In this document: positions 34,858 to 47,006 of the stretch, in pieces
Position numbering within the stretch: the first letter of the stretch is position 1
How the letters are laid out: each line of letters opens with the position of its first letter
DNA from: Pterois miles
Taxonomy: Eukaryota; Chordata; Actinopteri; Perciformes; Scorpaenidae
Direction of reading: 5' to 3'
Length of the DNA: 64,000 nt
Assembly: GCA_947000775.1 (NCBI GenBank)
Contig: CAMQGK010000565.1
Span: 10,644,001-10,708,000 of the forward strand
Notes under the pieces: model-generated
Databases searched by the model: none
What the model was told of the DNA's origin: nothing
The model's input: only the letters and a program-made list of their open reading frames with translations
Translations under genes and position numbers: made by a program

Positions 34858-37800
34858 AGTAGTGAAATACTGTACACTATCTGTGGACATGTTGCTTCGG
34901 CGTTTGTACACTTATATAGAGCTTTTCTAGTGTTCTGACCACTCACCCATTCACACACACATTCATACATTCATTCTGATGGCACTGACGGCTGCTAAGG
35001 TGCCAACTTTGCCCACCAGGATCTAATCTAAATACTCATTCATCTCATTCACACACCGATGGCTCAGCCTTCAGGAGCTATTTGGGGTTAAGTGTCTTGC
35101 TCAAGGACACATCGACTTGTGACCGGAGCTGGGAATCAAACCACCGACCTTCCGATTGGTGGACGACCTGCTCTACTGCTCTGAGCCACAGAGCCCACAT
35201 GAAATACCGGCGTAATGTGTTGCTCTCAGCTGGTATTTCTCTGTACTGGAAAGCGGTCAGCTCCGGTGTGAGGTCGTTCCCATAAGGTCAGCAGCTGACC
35301 AGGCCTCCTGGCAGAGCGCCGGTCGTTGAGCCCAACATGGTTGAAGTGGCCGAACGGTGGTACTCCAACTTCTGTGTTTGTCACGTGACGTCTTTGGACT
35401 CAAAAAGATTTTTTCCCACAGACTTACTTTGGGAAAGAGACGTCTGTAACTCAGCAGATAATTTGTGAACCAACTCTGCGGTACGAACACTCTAATAGCC
35501 CTCGTTTAAATCATTAGATCCTAAAAGTTAAGATAAAACGCACTGAATCCAGAGTTATTTCCTTCCTCTGTTTATGTCTGTGGAGACCCAGACCGTGACG
35601 ACAGCGCGAGCCGTGACGTTGGGACGGCTTGATGGAGTCATGTGACTGAGGGGACACTACTGTACAGCAGGGCCCAGTAAGACCCCAGAAGATCCGGGTA
35701 CTTTTCCTGACCCACTGACTTCACGTACCACTGAGCAGCTTTCATAGAAATGAACAGGGCTTCGCCTCCAGCGCTGCATCCAGTTCTCTTTCCATGAGCT
35801 TGACTGTCATGTCCTATCACAGATATTATAATTATCAGTTTCCAACTTGTAAATGGCGTTCACTTCAACATCCAAGTCAAAGTTGTGGGTTTTTTTTTTT
35901 TTTCTGAAACCTCTGATACATCTGACTAAGTTAGACATTTAAGACCAAAGAGCCTGAAAACAGAACAAACATGGCCGCCCTGTGTCGTTTAAGGTCGTTA
36001 CACCCAAATTTAACGAATGAATAAATATTTTTAACCCTCAACCACCAACTCTTAGCTCCCTTCTGTCCACATGTAGTGATGCACATTTTCAATCTGTGAT
36101 GAGGAGACTGCAACGTTCCTAAAATTAATAAATGAAACAAGCTCCATCTGCAGTATAAAAGTAAAGTTGAATATTACAAATCTGACCAAACACCTTCAGT
36201 AATCAACAAATTTCCAGTCTCACTGCTACAGACACAGTTAGGTTTGTAGAAACTACTGAGGATCAACATTGTCTGAAGGTGTTTTCTGTTACTACCGACA
36301 CAATAAGGGCCACTGTGAGGGGGAAAACATGGATTTTTAATATTTCTTTTTTTGAAATATCGGTGAAATACTGTAGGAAAAAAAGCTGCCATGTGAGAAT
36401 AAAATTGAAATTTTATGAGAAAATCTGTTGTAGTGTTAAGAGATAATGTCATGATTTTATTCTGGAAATATATCAACTGTTTCAGTTGATATATTTCCAG
36501 AATAAACTGTAATTTTTACAAGATATCTCTTGTTTAGTTGAGAGCAGTTTGTTCACTTTCAGTCATTAACTGAGTGTTGTGATTGTCAGATACTTTAGGA
36601 CACTGAAATGAAATTACATGATGTAAGAAAACGATTAAATCTCAGTGGACTTTGTGACTCTCAGAATAGCAATTTTCCAGTATATATATGGACATTTGTG
36701 TGCTTTAATCTACCAAATATGATCATAATATCTATAATATATATAATATATTTTGTTTATAATTGCTTATGATTACTATATACTGTCATCCTGACTTTTT
36801 TCTCATGAAATGATTTTATCTTGCAGAACTTTGTCCTGTAATATTTTGCCTTTTTTCTCAAAATTACAACATTAATCTCAATGTTTTGATTATTTTTTTA
36901 TTATTCTTTTATTTTTTTTGATTATTTTTTTTAACTCTATTCTCAGCGTTTCTGTTTAAATAGGTTTAAGCTGTTGTTCATCCATTTCATTTGTTGTTTC
37001 TGATAACAGAAAGTTTAACTGGAAACCTGCATGTAGAGAGGTTTCTAAAGTGAAACCTGACTCTGGTCTTCTCTTCCCAGGTGGCTTCTCTCGGGGTCAC
37101 GACCTTCACGCTGTGCGCTCTGTGCATCGACCGTTTCCGCGCCGCCACCAACGTGCAGATGTACTACGAGATGATCGAGAACTGGGCGTCCACCACGGCC
37201 AAGCTCGCCGTCATCTGGGTGGGCGCCCTGCTGCTGGCGCTGCCCGAGCTGCTGATCCGACAGCTGGTCACCGAGGACGGCGACCCGCCCGACGTGACGC
37301 CGTGCGAGCGCTGCGTAATCCGGATCTCCACCGACCTCCCAGACACGCTGTACGTCTTGGGTCTCACCTACGACGGCGCGCGCCTCTGGTGGTACTTCGG
37401 CTGCTACTTCTGCCTGCCGACGCTGTTCACCATCTGCAGCTCGCTGGTCACCGCCCGCAAGATCCGCCTCGCTGAGCGAGCCTGCGTCCGCGGCAGCAAG
37501 AAGCAGATCCAGCTGGAGAGCCAGATGAACTGCGCCGTGGTGGCGTTGGCCATCCTCTACGGCTTCTGCATCATCCCGGAGAATATTTGCAACATCATCA
37601 ACTCGTACATGGCGGCCGGCGTTCCCAGGAGAACCCTGGACATCCTGCAGCTGGTCAGCCAGATGCTGCTCTTCTGTAAGTCTGCGGTGACGCCGGTGCT
37701 GCTGTTCTGCCTGTGCCAGCCGTTCACCAGAGCCTTCCTGGACTGTTGCTGCTGCTGCTGCGACGAGTGCGGCCCGCCACGCTCCGCCGCCATCGCCACC

Positions 37801-37923
37801 GCCACCACCAGCGACGTCGACAATGAATGCACCACCACCGAGCTGGAGCTGTCGCCGTTCAGCACCATCCGCAGGGAGCCGTCCACGTCTGCCGCCTACA
37901 GCGCCGTGGGGACGCACTGCTGA
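30927..37923 (+). CDS. gpr37: gpr37, orphan class A GPCR (Parkin-associated endothelin-like receptor)
   Basis: This is a plasma-membrane orphan GPCR expressed in neurons and glia of vertebrates. There are two exons, 30927-31847 and 37081-37923, joined in phase 0 across a 5233-bp intron (GAG|GTGAGA donor, TTCCCAG acceptor), giving 587 residues; human GPR37 is 613. I chose the ATG at 30927 because it starts directly with a signal peptide (MLLPFSRLLCLWLC). An in-frame ATG pair ten codons upstream (30897) would add a polar extension. A long basic extracellular domain carries a furin-type site RRKR-S at residues 159-162. TM1 begins near residue 229. TM3 is followed by DRF (324-326) instead of DRY, as in the GPR37 family. 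Exon 2 is nearly collinear with mammalian GPR37, including QIQLESQMNC, the Cys run near the C terminus (likely palmitoylated) and the terminal GTHC. The position next to pot1 supports gpr37 over gpr37l1. I cannot tell which teleost duplicate (a or b) it is. Confidence 0.96.
33235..33325 (+). mobile_element. GGGCTGTCAA-ended family, short internal fragment
   Basis: It carries only the TGATTATCAGTGGGCATGTC to CTGGAGGTCAGAGGTCAA part of the family, inside the gpr37 intron. Confidence 0.7.
34456..34490 (+). repeat. CA microsatellite
   Basis: About 17 uninterrupted CA units in the gpr37 intron. Confidence 0.95.
34820..34856 (+). repeat. Poly(A) run
   Basis: A 37-nt uninterrupted A run, 50 bp before a SINE-like segment. 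It may be a retrotransposon tail or an unstable homopolymer whose length is uncertain in assembly. Confidence 0.9.
34905..35196 (-). mobile_element. tRNA-derived SINE, third family
   Basis: The minus-strand head GTGGGCTCTGTGGCTCAGAG with GAGCAGGTCGTCCACCAATC resembles a tRNA A box region, and GGTTTGATTCCC forms the B box. The body includes GTCCTTGAGCAAGACACTTA, a hallmark shared with 59190-59375. The 3' part ends near CTAGAAAAGCTCTATATAAG. Confidence 0.8.
35480..35540 (-). repeat. Short dispersed repeat shared with 15765-15840 and 62225-62320
   Basis: The block TTTAAATCATTAGATCCTAA with GGTACGAACACT nearby matches the hyaluronidase B intron insertion. Confidence 0.5.
35625..35800 (-). repeat. 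Dispersed repeat fragment, inverted relative to 46625-46925
   Basis: GGGCCCAGTAAGACCCCAGA followed by GATCCGGGTACTTTTCC is the reverse complement of the similar stretch at about 46855-46905. Confidence 0.5.
36456..36506. repeat. Perfect 24-bp-arm hairpin
   Basis: 36456-36479 and 36483-36506 are perfect inverted repeats separated by a 3-nt loop. Weaker outer pairing (AAGAGATA on one side, TATCTCTT on the other) extends it. It lies in the gpr37 intron. Confidence 0.95.
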
Positions 37924-38850
37924 GGTCAAAGGTCAACAGCGTTAGAAGGAGCTTCTCCTGGGTCAGAGTTTGGTTGGTGGACGCGTTGACATATCAGGCT
38001 GTAAACTCCTGAGATTTTAAAAACTGTTCATGTTTACTGGCGGACAGACTGGAGTCGTCACTGTTGGTCCGTTCACTGTTTACAGAGTTTATATGTGAAA
38101 AACAGTCAGTATTAGTTAATAGCATTTATATGATCAGCTCCTAATTAACTCACCAGTATTTTCACTGAATCTGCTCTCAGACTTCCTGTTGTTCGTTGTC
38201 ACTGAGAGCAGACCTGCACCCTGATGACTTCCTCTGCTCATTTTCTCCAGATCACATGATCACAAAATGTGGTTTGACGTCTTGAGATATGTGATGATTA
38301 AATTGGGTAACACTTTATTTTACACGTCTGTAATTTCACAACAATTTCCTTAAAAACAAATATTCCTCTAGTTAGAGTTTAGTTAGTTGGGTTTAATTTC
38401 TAAGCAGTTGTTAAAGGGGCTAAATGGGAGATTGGGAGCATTTCTATTTAGAGACGTCACAATACCATAAATTTCATAGCTGAGACCAATACAAGTGAAA
38501 TAACACGATTCTCGATACCAATTTAATGGCACGGTTCAAAACAAAAGTAAAACCATAAAGCCTATGTACTTCAACATCCACTTCTTTATTACTGTTTGCA
38601 TGCTGGTTGTTAGGAAGTTAACCAGGTCATAATCCACTCTCTGTTATTTAGGGTTAGGGTTTAGTTTCTCATCAGAAAGTACATTTAACATGATTACATT
38701 TGAACTTTAAAATTTGCAAAAAAAACTCCAAATACAAATGTTTAATGAATAGATCCTGAATGCATCATAGTGTAAATCAATGGCACCTCCCGGTGTCTCA
38801 GACTGGTTGTTTGCAGTGTAGCATTAACAGGCTTCGCGGCCTTGCCGGAC
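37924..38850. other. gpr37 3' UTR and flank
   Basis: The sequence after the stop has no other gene. An ATTAAA near 38297 could serve as a poly(A) signal. From about 38455 the text (CACAATACCATAAATTTCAT, ACGATTCTCGATACCAATTT) resembles a common fish MITE whose other part may be near 39165-39200, interrupted by the minisatellite. Confidence 0.4.
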
Positions 38851-38852
38851 CC

Positions 38853-38990
38853 GCGGCGGGACTACGGTGCGGCGGGACTACGGGGCGGCGGGACTACGGT
38901 GCGGCGGGACCACGGTGCGGCGGGACTACGGGGCGGCGGGACCACGGCGCGGTGGGACCACGGTGCGGCGGGACCACGGCGCAGTGGCCC
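38853..38990 (+). repeat. GC-rich minisatellite, 16-bp unit
   Basis: About eight copies of GCGGCGGGACTACGGT with C/T and T/G/C variation, ending in degenerate GCAGTGGCCCGACGC. Because 16 is not divisible by three, each frame reads a similar 16-residue peptide period; these frames are not genes. Confidence 0.93.
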
Positions 38991-40880
38991 GACGCACTGC
39001 CGCACTCTGCTCACCTGTTACTGGATGCTGGTGACACAACGCGCATGCACGGTGCATGCATGATTGCTTTTAAGAAATCTTGTTGTCAGTGAGTTTCCTG
39101 CATCCTCAACACATTTTCTATCATCCCCGATGATGACGATGGGACGCCATGTTTCAGCGTTTTGGCATCGACTTGGTACCGAAGTATCGTCTCTCCTTAT
39201 ATTCCTCTGCTGCAGCGGCGTACTCTCTCTCTTATGTCAAGTTGAATGATGGACACATCTTCACTTTTGACTCCAACTCACCATTTATTCTGGTGATACA
39301 GGAATGATGTTCGGTTTCCCACAGACAGTCTCAGTGTGGAAAAACTTCCCAAAAATGCACGAAATTTGGGGTGCGCCTGGGCAGAGGATGCACAAAAGTC
39401 TCTGTGGTAATCTCCATTATAAACAAGTAAATAACTGAAACAGATGACAAATAATAGGCTGCGAGCTAGCCTCACATGAGCTAACATGCTCACAGAGACG
39501 TCAACAACGTGAGCTGAATCTGATTCCAACTCACGCTGAGGGAGAGACTTCGTTCTCTGCTCAGGTCGACATTACTGCTCTATATCTTTACATATATATC
39601 TTTACATAGACAGTAGTTGTTTGCTGCCACATATACTCTGGATATCATATAGAGAACCTTTAACTCTCCTGTAAAGAGATGCTCCATTTAAATCCAAAAT
39701 ACAAATTTTAATTTATATTTTATCAGGGATTTTATTCTCCATGTATGTTGAATTTCACACTTTCCTGTGGACAAATTTAGTTTTTGCACATTCAGCCGAC
39801 CTGTTGGGAACTCACTAAAAGACGGAGCTGTGCTGAATTAGTTGATTTATTAACTGAGCAGTGTCTCTTTTTGCCAAATTACATAGTTCTGTTTGAGGAA
39901 GTTATTAGAAATTACGGACCCTTAAAATCAAGTGTTACCGTAAATAGACATCAGCAAAGATCGTCAACCACAGCCGCTATCAGCACCTGTAGTTTACTTC
40001 TGTTGGATGTTGTTTTCTCTGTTTGTGTGAGTCACACAGTGACGTACAGTAATATCTTGAAAATGCTGTGTTGTGCTTGCTGATGATGTTCTCGTAGCAG
40101 AAAACTCTCTGCTCAGTATGTAATGTGACGGTTGTTTTTTTTTTTTTAGCCACAAGAGAAGTGTCACTTGAATTAAAAATATTAGAGATGATTTTGAATC
40201 CTGGTTGTGCGATTCGACAGTGGATTTATTAGTGAAGTACATCTCCAAACTCGGTGTGTTCTCACAGTAAGTCAGGGCTGTCACATCAACCATTCGCACT
40301 TCAGATTTCAAATTAAAAGTGACCGTCCAACAGTGGGCTGAAAGGGCTCCGTCAGGCCTTCATTGATCAACACAAACTTTCTGAGCAGTATCAGTTTGTC
40401 ACCACAGAATCGTGAGATTTGTGGATTTGCTCGTGTGTCAACTTTTGGGATCTTTGCCATGTGAATATCTGCCATTGATCAATAGTAAACCATCTGTTAT
40501 GGCGCTGATGCGGCGATATCACAATACGTCCCAGTTGGTGAAAAGAGCTGGATTGTCTGGTGACAAAATGTCTGCGGCCTCCATCGCTGACAGTCGCCTC
40601 TAAATGTAATACAGAATGAACACTGATAGACTCAGTTCAGTTCATTTAAAAGGTTGGTTAGCATTAGCATGTTCGTTAGCTCGCAGTGGAAGCACAGATT
40701 CATTGTGAAATGTTTTTCCCTTTTGTTACTGAACATAGAAACGCGGGGGACCCTCCAACATAACGTAACAGTCCTTTAAGTTTATGTGATGGCGACCATC
40801 TTTAACCCCAGAGACCCACGGGGCCGGGGCCGATCCAGACCCACTTTACTGTGTTTCAGAGGCTCTAGCAGGTTCAGTTT
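38991..40880. other. Intergenic DNA, nothing recognised
   Basis: The short open frames lack homology or splice support. No RNA gene or complete element was identified. Confidence 0.4.
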
Positions 40881-40884
40881 TAGT

Positions 40885-41130
40885 TCTATCGTATGAAACT
40901 AGGAAATCTGAGGAATCCACTGGTGTCAACCAGGTAATGCTAACATGGCAGGAAGGAGGATAAGTAACGTTGGGCTTGACTTTAGCGAGGGGAAACCGTC
41001 AGGGCCATTTTCAAAGCGGTCCGTTGACCTCTGACCTCCAGATATGTGAATGTAAATGGGTTCTCTGGGTCCCCACAAGTCTGCCCTTTACAGACATGCC
41101 CACTTTATGATCATCAGTCAGTTTTATGAA
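40885..41130 (-). mobile_element. GGGCTGTCAA-ended family, partial reverse copy
   Basis: It carries, in reverse, GACCTCTGACCTCCAGATAT, AATGGGTTCTCTGGGTCCCC and CTTTACAGACATGCCCACTT. The termini are missing. Confidence 0.7.
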
Positions 41131-41719
41131 TGTTTGAATGCATTAATTGGTGTGTTTGAATATTTCTGCATACTGGGGTCCCAAAACAACTGGATTCATG
41201 TGTGATGATGTTCGTCCCCATAGGAGCCATTTCATTGATCACTGTATAAAATGACCTGTGGTGACCTCTAGGATAATCACAGCCTCATGAAACTACAGCC
41301 ACAAACTAGAGACGTACTACTACTACTACTACATCCTGGTAACTAGAGACCTAGAGTATTCAGAGGATGGGGTCTTTCCTAGCTACTCTGACTATCAGGG
41401 GGTTTCTGAGCAGTTTACACCAGTGCTCGCCATCCAATCACTAAAAAATTCAATTCTTGCAGAAATCTCCAAATGTCAAAAATTTTTGATCGCAAATCAC
41501 AGCATGACTTTTTCTGTGGTGTTCCTCAAGGTCTTGGTGTATTATTGATCATTTTTATCAATTCTCCAGTAGTAAAAATGGCTAAATTTAGCCCTAAACC
41601 TGTGTAACAAACGGTATCAACCCAAAAATTGCTGCAACAACTTATGAGACATAACAGAGCAGGAAGATGGACTTCTGTCATAATGCTCTAAACCATTATA
41701 GACTTTTACAATTTATTTT

Positions 41720-41753
41720 AAATAATCACAAATTAATTAATTTGTGATTATTT
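41720..41753. repeat. Perfect 34-bp AT-rich palindrome
   Basis: The two 17-nt halves (left half AAATAATCACAAATTAA) are exact reverse complements with no loop. It can extrude as a cruciform. Confidence 0.95.
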
Positions 41754-41754
41754 C

Positions 41755-43060
41755 TGATTTATGACTAGAACAACTCAGCCTTCAGATGGTGTTCATGGTG
41801 ATATCTACTGTTGACCTGCTGTCTCCCCCTAAAGACCCCTGGACCTCCTAAAAAAAGACAAAACCGGTCTATTTTGAGTCTCAGATCGATAGAAAAAAAT
41901 AGAAAAATAATCTCTGCTAAAAGAAAAAGAGATGTAAATGGAAAACATGTTAATCCCAAAACAAAAAGAAGCGTGAAAGAGTGAAACTCTCCAACGTCGT
42001 CCGTCCAGAGGACACAGCCGCCATTGTTTGTACTGTTCAGACTCAACATGTCCTCATCCACTCAAGACTTACAGTCAGTCCAACAAACAACTGAACCCTC
42101 CTCAGGCACAGACAGAAAACACAAACGCAAGAACATCTTTTATCATGCAAATCGCCTTTTAACGTTTTATTTCGCTAAACTGACAACAAAAACACTCCAA
42201 ACTTGCAGTTACAGTTTATTTGCTGCGTCACGCTCAGCACAAACCTCAGCTGGTTTTCCTCTCCCCATCTCGTCGTCATCATCGACGCCGCCCAGTCGGG
42301 GAGGACACAGCGCGCCATTGTCCTCGCCTCCTGTTGTCGTGACGACGGAGGGAGTCTGCCTCTCAGCTGGCTGCCACAGTACCACCGCAGACTACACATC
42401 GAGGCTCCTTTATTGTGAAAGAAGTCGTCTCTGATGGTTTCTGGTCTGAGCCAGTGCGGTCTGACCTCTAGAGACCGCAGGTGCAGAGGTCCAAAAACTG
42501 AGCTTTTGATTACAAAAAAGAAGCCATTCAAGTATGTAACCTTCTGGCTTATTTATGGGAGAAGTAGAAAGGACAAATTACCAAATAAAATCACTTCCGG
42601 TGTGGTATAGCACCTCCTCCTAACATACGCCGAGTGAGCGAACACATTGTCTCGATATACTAAGTCTAGTATATATTGATTATTAGTTATTGTCAGTGTC
42701 CAACAGATATACTGTAGGTTGGAAACTTTGCGTAAATAGGTTTTTCAAACAAGCAACACGTCGCTCAGCCTGTTCGCACAGAAACAATCTGGTGTTTGCT
42801 TGTTGGCATCGCGTCCAGGCAGGAAGACGTATCACGTTGTGTGGAAGACGTGCTGCAGCCGAAACGTGGCGCAGCCGCATCAGGTGGAATCCAGGCGTAA
42901 CCGACTCGTTCTCAGCAAGCTCGGAGGCCTTGATGTGTCCTGGTTCGAAATAATTCCCTGCTGCTCCCAAGAGCACTTTTCCAGTCTCCAGCCAGCATCA
43001 TACTTTTAAATTTAGCATGGATATAGTACATTTAGCATGTCAGAATTAACTTAATTAAAA
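41755..43060. other. Intergenic DNA, nothing recognised
   Basis: Open frames on both strands at 42024-42531 overlap each other and have no known homology. A GC-rich patch near 42270-42400 is noted but unassigned. Confidence 0.35.
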
Positions 43061-43061
43061 T

Positions 43062-43870
43062 TAGGGCTGTCAACCAATTAAAATAATTAATCACAATTAA
43101 TTGCAAATTAATTATTTTTTTTTTCTGTTTAAAATGTACCTTTAAAGGGATATTTTATTAAATAAATTAAGCATTTATTACTGTTATCAAAACAGGAGTG
43201 GACAAATATGCTGCTTTATGCAAATATGTGTATATGTTTATTATTGGAAATCCATAAACAACAGTAGTCAATGACAGATATTGTCCAGAAACCCTCCCAG
43301 GTTCTGACTGAGTGCTGACTTGACTATGACTTGATCCAGACTGACTGGGACTATCATAAAGTGGGCATGTCTGTAGAGGGGAGACTGGTGGGGACCCAGA
43401 GAACCCATTTACATTCACACATCTGGAGGTCAGAGGTCAAGGGACCCCTTTGAAAATCGACACAACAGTTTTTCCTGGCTAAAATTTGTCCTAAATTTGG
43501 AGTATTATTTATCCTCCTTCCCGACATGCTAGCATGACATGGTTGACACCAATGTGAAAAATCCTCAGGTTTTCTAGTTTCATCTGATAGCCTTAAAAAA
43601 AACCTGCTAGAGCCTCTGAAAGACAGTGAAGTCGGTCAGAATGGCCCGTTATCCTGCAGGTCTCTTGGAGTTAAAGATGGTGGTCTCACCAAAATGTAGT
43701 TAAAGTTTGAAGCGTTATTTATTCTCCTCATCAACAAGTTGGTATAGCTGGTACTCAGAGATTCTTCAGGTTGTCTAGTTTCATATGATGCCAGTATTTT
43801 CAGCTTTAAAGCTACAACCTAAAAATCGGAAGAGATTAGTTTCCTGTTGTACTTTAGTTGCACCATTCAG
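43062..43870 (+). mobile_element. GGGCTGTCAA-ended family, long copy
   Basis: It starts TTAGGGCTGTCAACCAATTA and keeps the landmarks to about 43480. It then extends through CCCGACATGCTAGCATGACA and GTTTTCTAGTTTCATCTGAT, with a partial internal duplication (TTTCTAGTTTCAT occurs twice), to near CTACAACCTAAAAATCGGAA. It is longer than the 28610 copy. Confidence 0.75.
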
Positions 43871-44344
43871 AGCTAAGACTGGATAAAATTCCTGTTTTCT
43901 TAAAAAATATGTTACTTTACTCCCCCCTTAATAGGATAAAATGATATAAAATTTGATTTGACCCCTTTGACACCAGAGACCACATTGTGAATCCCTTCTG
44001 TGGTTACGGTTAGGCAACAAAAGCACTTTGGTTAAGATTAGAGGAAAGATTAAGGTTAAAATGTGGACAGTCATGTTGTGTTCTGTGATTCAAGTCACTG
44101 CAGACTCCCATGTTAAACCAGACTATATCCTTTCCTCATACTTGTAAACCTTGACACCTCAAAAATAGGGAGGATTTCAAAAAGTGGAGATCGTCCCCCA
44201 GAAAAGTTTGAGTTTCTGAAACTTTTCTGCATTCTAGTTTGTGGTAACGATATAATTATTTCATGACTGTTTTTCTGAAATAATTTGTATTTTTAGCCGT
44301 GGATAATGACATAACATTCTTGTTTAATTGTATTCATCCCAGAT

Positions 44345-44665
44345 TTATCCAGAGGCTGCTCTTTGTATGTAAACCACATTCTTCTCTAATCACCGGTTGG
44401 TTTTGATTTGCTCTCTGGCACTAAACTTGCATGTTTGGGTCTTTTGTAAACGAGGCTGGCAGCCCCGGTCGCTGCTCCAGTAATTAGACAGCCCCATTCA
44501 TTCAGAAACAATGGGGCGACGGGTACACTGAGGCTCCGCTGCTGAACAGGCTGCTCACTGACCTTCTCCCAACTGCTCCCAGGATTGTTTTCTGGCCTGA
44601 GACGGACGTTCTGGGCGGGCTGGGATCGCTGCCCCCTGATTGGTGGACGGCAGCCAGGTTTCCAC
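44345..44665. promoter_or_regulatory. Candidate conserved non-coding block inside the inverted-repeat spacer
   Basis: This repeat-free, balanced-composition stretch includes CCAGTAATTAGACAGCCCCA, AACAATGGGGCGACGGGTAC (with an ACAATGG SOX-like site) and CTGATTGGTGG (CCAAT type). Its texture suggests an enhancer, but that is inference. Confidence 0.3.
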
Positions 44666-44704
44666 GGCAATCAAAGCACTGGATGGTGAGGAATCAGATA
44701 TGTT

Positions 44705-44705
<1 letters not shown>

Positions 44706-44747
<42 letters not shown>
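44706..44747 (+). repeat. GTT microsatellite
   Basis: About 14 uninterrupted GTT units, just inside the right arm of the inverted repeat. Confidence 0.95.
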
Positions 44748-45109
44748 CTTCAGAGCTTTCTAAACATCAAAACAGCCATAAAACAATCAGAAAAACAGTC
44801 ATGAAATAATTATATCGTTACCACAAACTAGAATGCAGAAAAGTTTCAGAAACTCAAACTTTTCTGGGGGACGATCTCCACTTTTTGAAATCCTCCCTAT
44901 TTTTGAGGTGTCAAGGTTTACAAGTATGAGGAAAGGATATAGTCTGGTTTAACATGGGAGTCTGCAGTGACTTGAATCACAGAACACAACATGACTGTCC
45001 ACATTTTAACCTTAATCTTTCCTCTAATCTTAACCAAAGTGCTTTTGTTGCCTAACCGTAACCACAGAAGGGATTCACAATGTGGTTTCTGGTGTCAAAG
45101 GGGTCAAAT

Positions 45110-46620
45110 TCACCCGGGAAGCTTTCTTCAGTCCTCTCAGTGGAAGAGCTGAGCAAATGTCTGTTCAGTAGGTTCACCAGCAGTTTGTAACAAGCTGGTG
45201 CAGTGCACATTTTCCCTCTGAATGGGCCGACTGCTTGGTTCCTGGTATTGCTGCTTGCAGCGTTGTTGGTGGACATTCCTGCTCGTTCGGGACGCATGCA
45301 TGTTCAGAGTGAGCCACTTTTTTTGGCCTCTGGAAGCGTTGCTTGCAGCTTGCAGCTTAAACGAATCAGTAAAACTCAGAAGGCTCTTTTCATTTTTCAT
45401 CTTATCTGATCATCCAACACAGATATTTTCACAACAACATCTGGAATGAAGCAACGTGTTGAGTGAGAGTGGTGTTTCATTTAGGTATCATAACAACAGC
45501 TTGTATATCCACCGTCTTCGGCCTTGTGGAGCGGTGTGGAGTTATTTCCTCTCATGCAGGTGCAGAACGTACGTGCTACCTGTCTGTCAGCTGCCGTCTT
45601 TGTGGTGTGTTTAAGTGCAACTTTTTGGCCAAGACAAAGGCAACGTGAGGCAACTCAACCATCGGCCTCCTAGTTCTTCGATGTCGGCTTGGTGTGTCTC
45701 TGCTTTTATAGACAGACAACAAAAATAAAGCAGCAGTTAACAGTCAGAAATAAATATTCATGCTTTGAGGCAGCACATTTACTGGAAGTCTGACCTGAAG
45801 TTAAGATATCTTCACCTGGACCAGAGTGTTGGACTGGTGCTCCAGCATCATCGTCCTTATTTCCATCTTTCAGACTAAAGAAGGAAACTGTTGGCTGCAG
45901 ACGCAGGTTTTCTGTGTCTCTGCTGCTAACCGGCTCTGACTCTGCAGCTTCTTTCATACCCGCCGGGAAGGTCGTACTGGAGGCCGACCGCGGCTGCTGT
46001 CAGAGAGCTGCAGTGATCTGATTCAATCTAAAGATTCCCTCCAGACATCTGCTGCAGCTCCCTCCAACTAACTCCTCGTAGCGAACTGAAAGCGTGCGGA
46101 CTCCAGCGTCGCCTCCTCACACGGTCTCCTGCTGAGTCTGGCATCCAGAAAAGACGAAAAAGAGAAACCTGAGGCTGTTTCTGAAGTTCCTGACACACAA
46201 CACGAGCTGAGATGAAGCCGTTTGCACCGAGGTCTTCATTGGTTACAAAGCTGCAGAAATATTAATGTGTCAGCTGAGAGCATCTGAAAATCATAACAAA
46301 CAAAACAAGAAACACAAACAAGAAGCCAACCACTAAAGAGATGATCTGTGCAGTACTTATACGGGTGCATACTGAGTGGCATTAAACCTAATATGACCCA
46401 CTTTTGCTGCAGAGCTTTTAATGGTGATTTGTTGACTTCAAAGTTAATGTGAAAAAATGAAAAAATAAAAAATGAAAAGCCTCAACAGTGACTGAAAACA
46501 GGAAGTGGCAAAAAAATATGAGCATAGCAAGGCTAAGAGTCAACAGCCATGCTAGCAGCTCTGTGAGGCTTCATATTGGCACAGTGGCCAGCTAAATGCT
46601 AACGTCAGCATGCTAACATT
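45110..46620. other. Intergenic DNA, nothing recognised
   Basis: No supported gene. The open frames at 45203-45449 overlap in two frames and lack homology. Confidence 0.4.
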
Positions 46621-46624
46621 ATTA

Positions 46625-46925
46625 AAGGACCAGTGTGTAACATTTAGGGGGATCTACTGGCAGAAAGGGAATATAATTGATATTATTGATAAGTATGTTT
46701 TCTTTAGCGTATAATCACCTGATAATAAGAGTCGTTTTTTGTTACGTGACAATGAACCGGTAATATCTTCGTAGGGAGGAGGTCATGGGTGTATAAAGAG
46801 AACTGGATCCAGCGATGGAGGCGGGGCATGAAGTCAAAATGGCTCGACTTCCGGGTCTGGAAAAGTACCCAGATCTTCATGGGTCTTACTGGGCCCTACG
46901 GCACATGTCCGACATGCGCAGTGTC
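46625..46925 (+). repeat. Dispersed repeat, GGACCAGTGTGTAACATTTA family
   Basis: It starts AAAGGACCAGTGTGTAACAT and continues GGGGGATCTACTGGCAGAAA and TATAATCACCTGATAATAAG. The same beginning recurs at 50208-50485, and a stub occurs near 2430. It is a common percomorph non-autonomous repeat. Confidence 0.7.
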
Positions 46926-47006
46926 AGTTTGTTGTAAAACTGCTGAAGTATCAGACTGAAAATACGTAATGAGAAAGACCACACACCCAAAAATTGTGTA
47001 AATGAC

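Larger units (their letters stand above)
43956..45109. repeat. Nearly perfect 323-bp inverted repeat with 508-bp spacer
   Basis: 43956-44278 and 44787-45109 are reverse complements of equal length; by eye I find a single mismatch (43978, G against A). The spacer 44279-44786 holds a conserved-looking block and a GTT microsatellite. There is no coding capacity and no clear target-site duplication at the outer edges. It could be a foldback element or a recent inverted duplication. Confidence 0.95.

Noticed and set aside
37045..37929. 294-codon open frame antisense to gpr37 exon 2
   Set aside because: It is a shadow of the GC-rich coding strand. The sense strand matches GPR37 throughout.
42024..42531. 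Overlapping open frames of 118-136 codons on both strands
   Set aside because: Neither resembles a known protein, and overlapping open frames on opposite strands suggest chance in a locally GC-richer patch.
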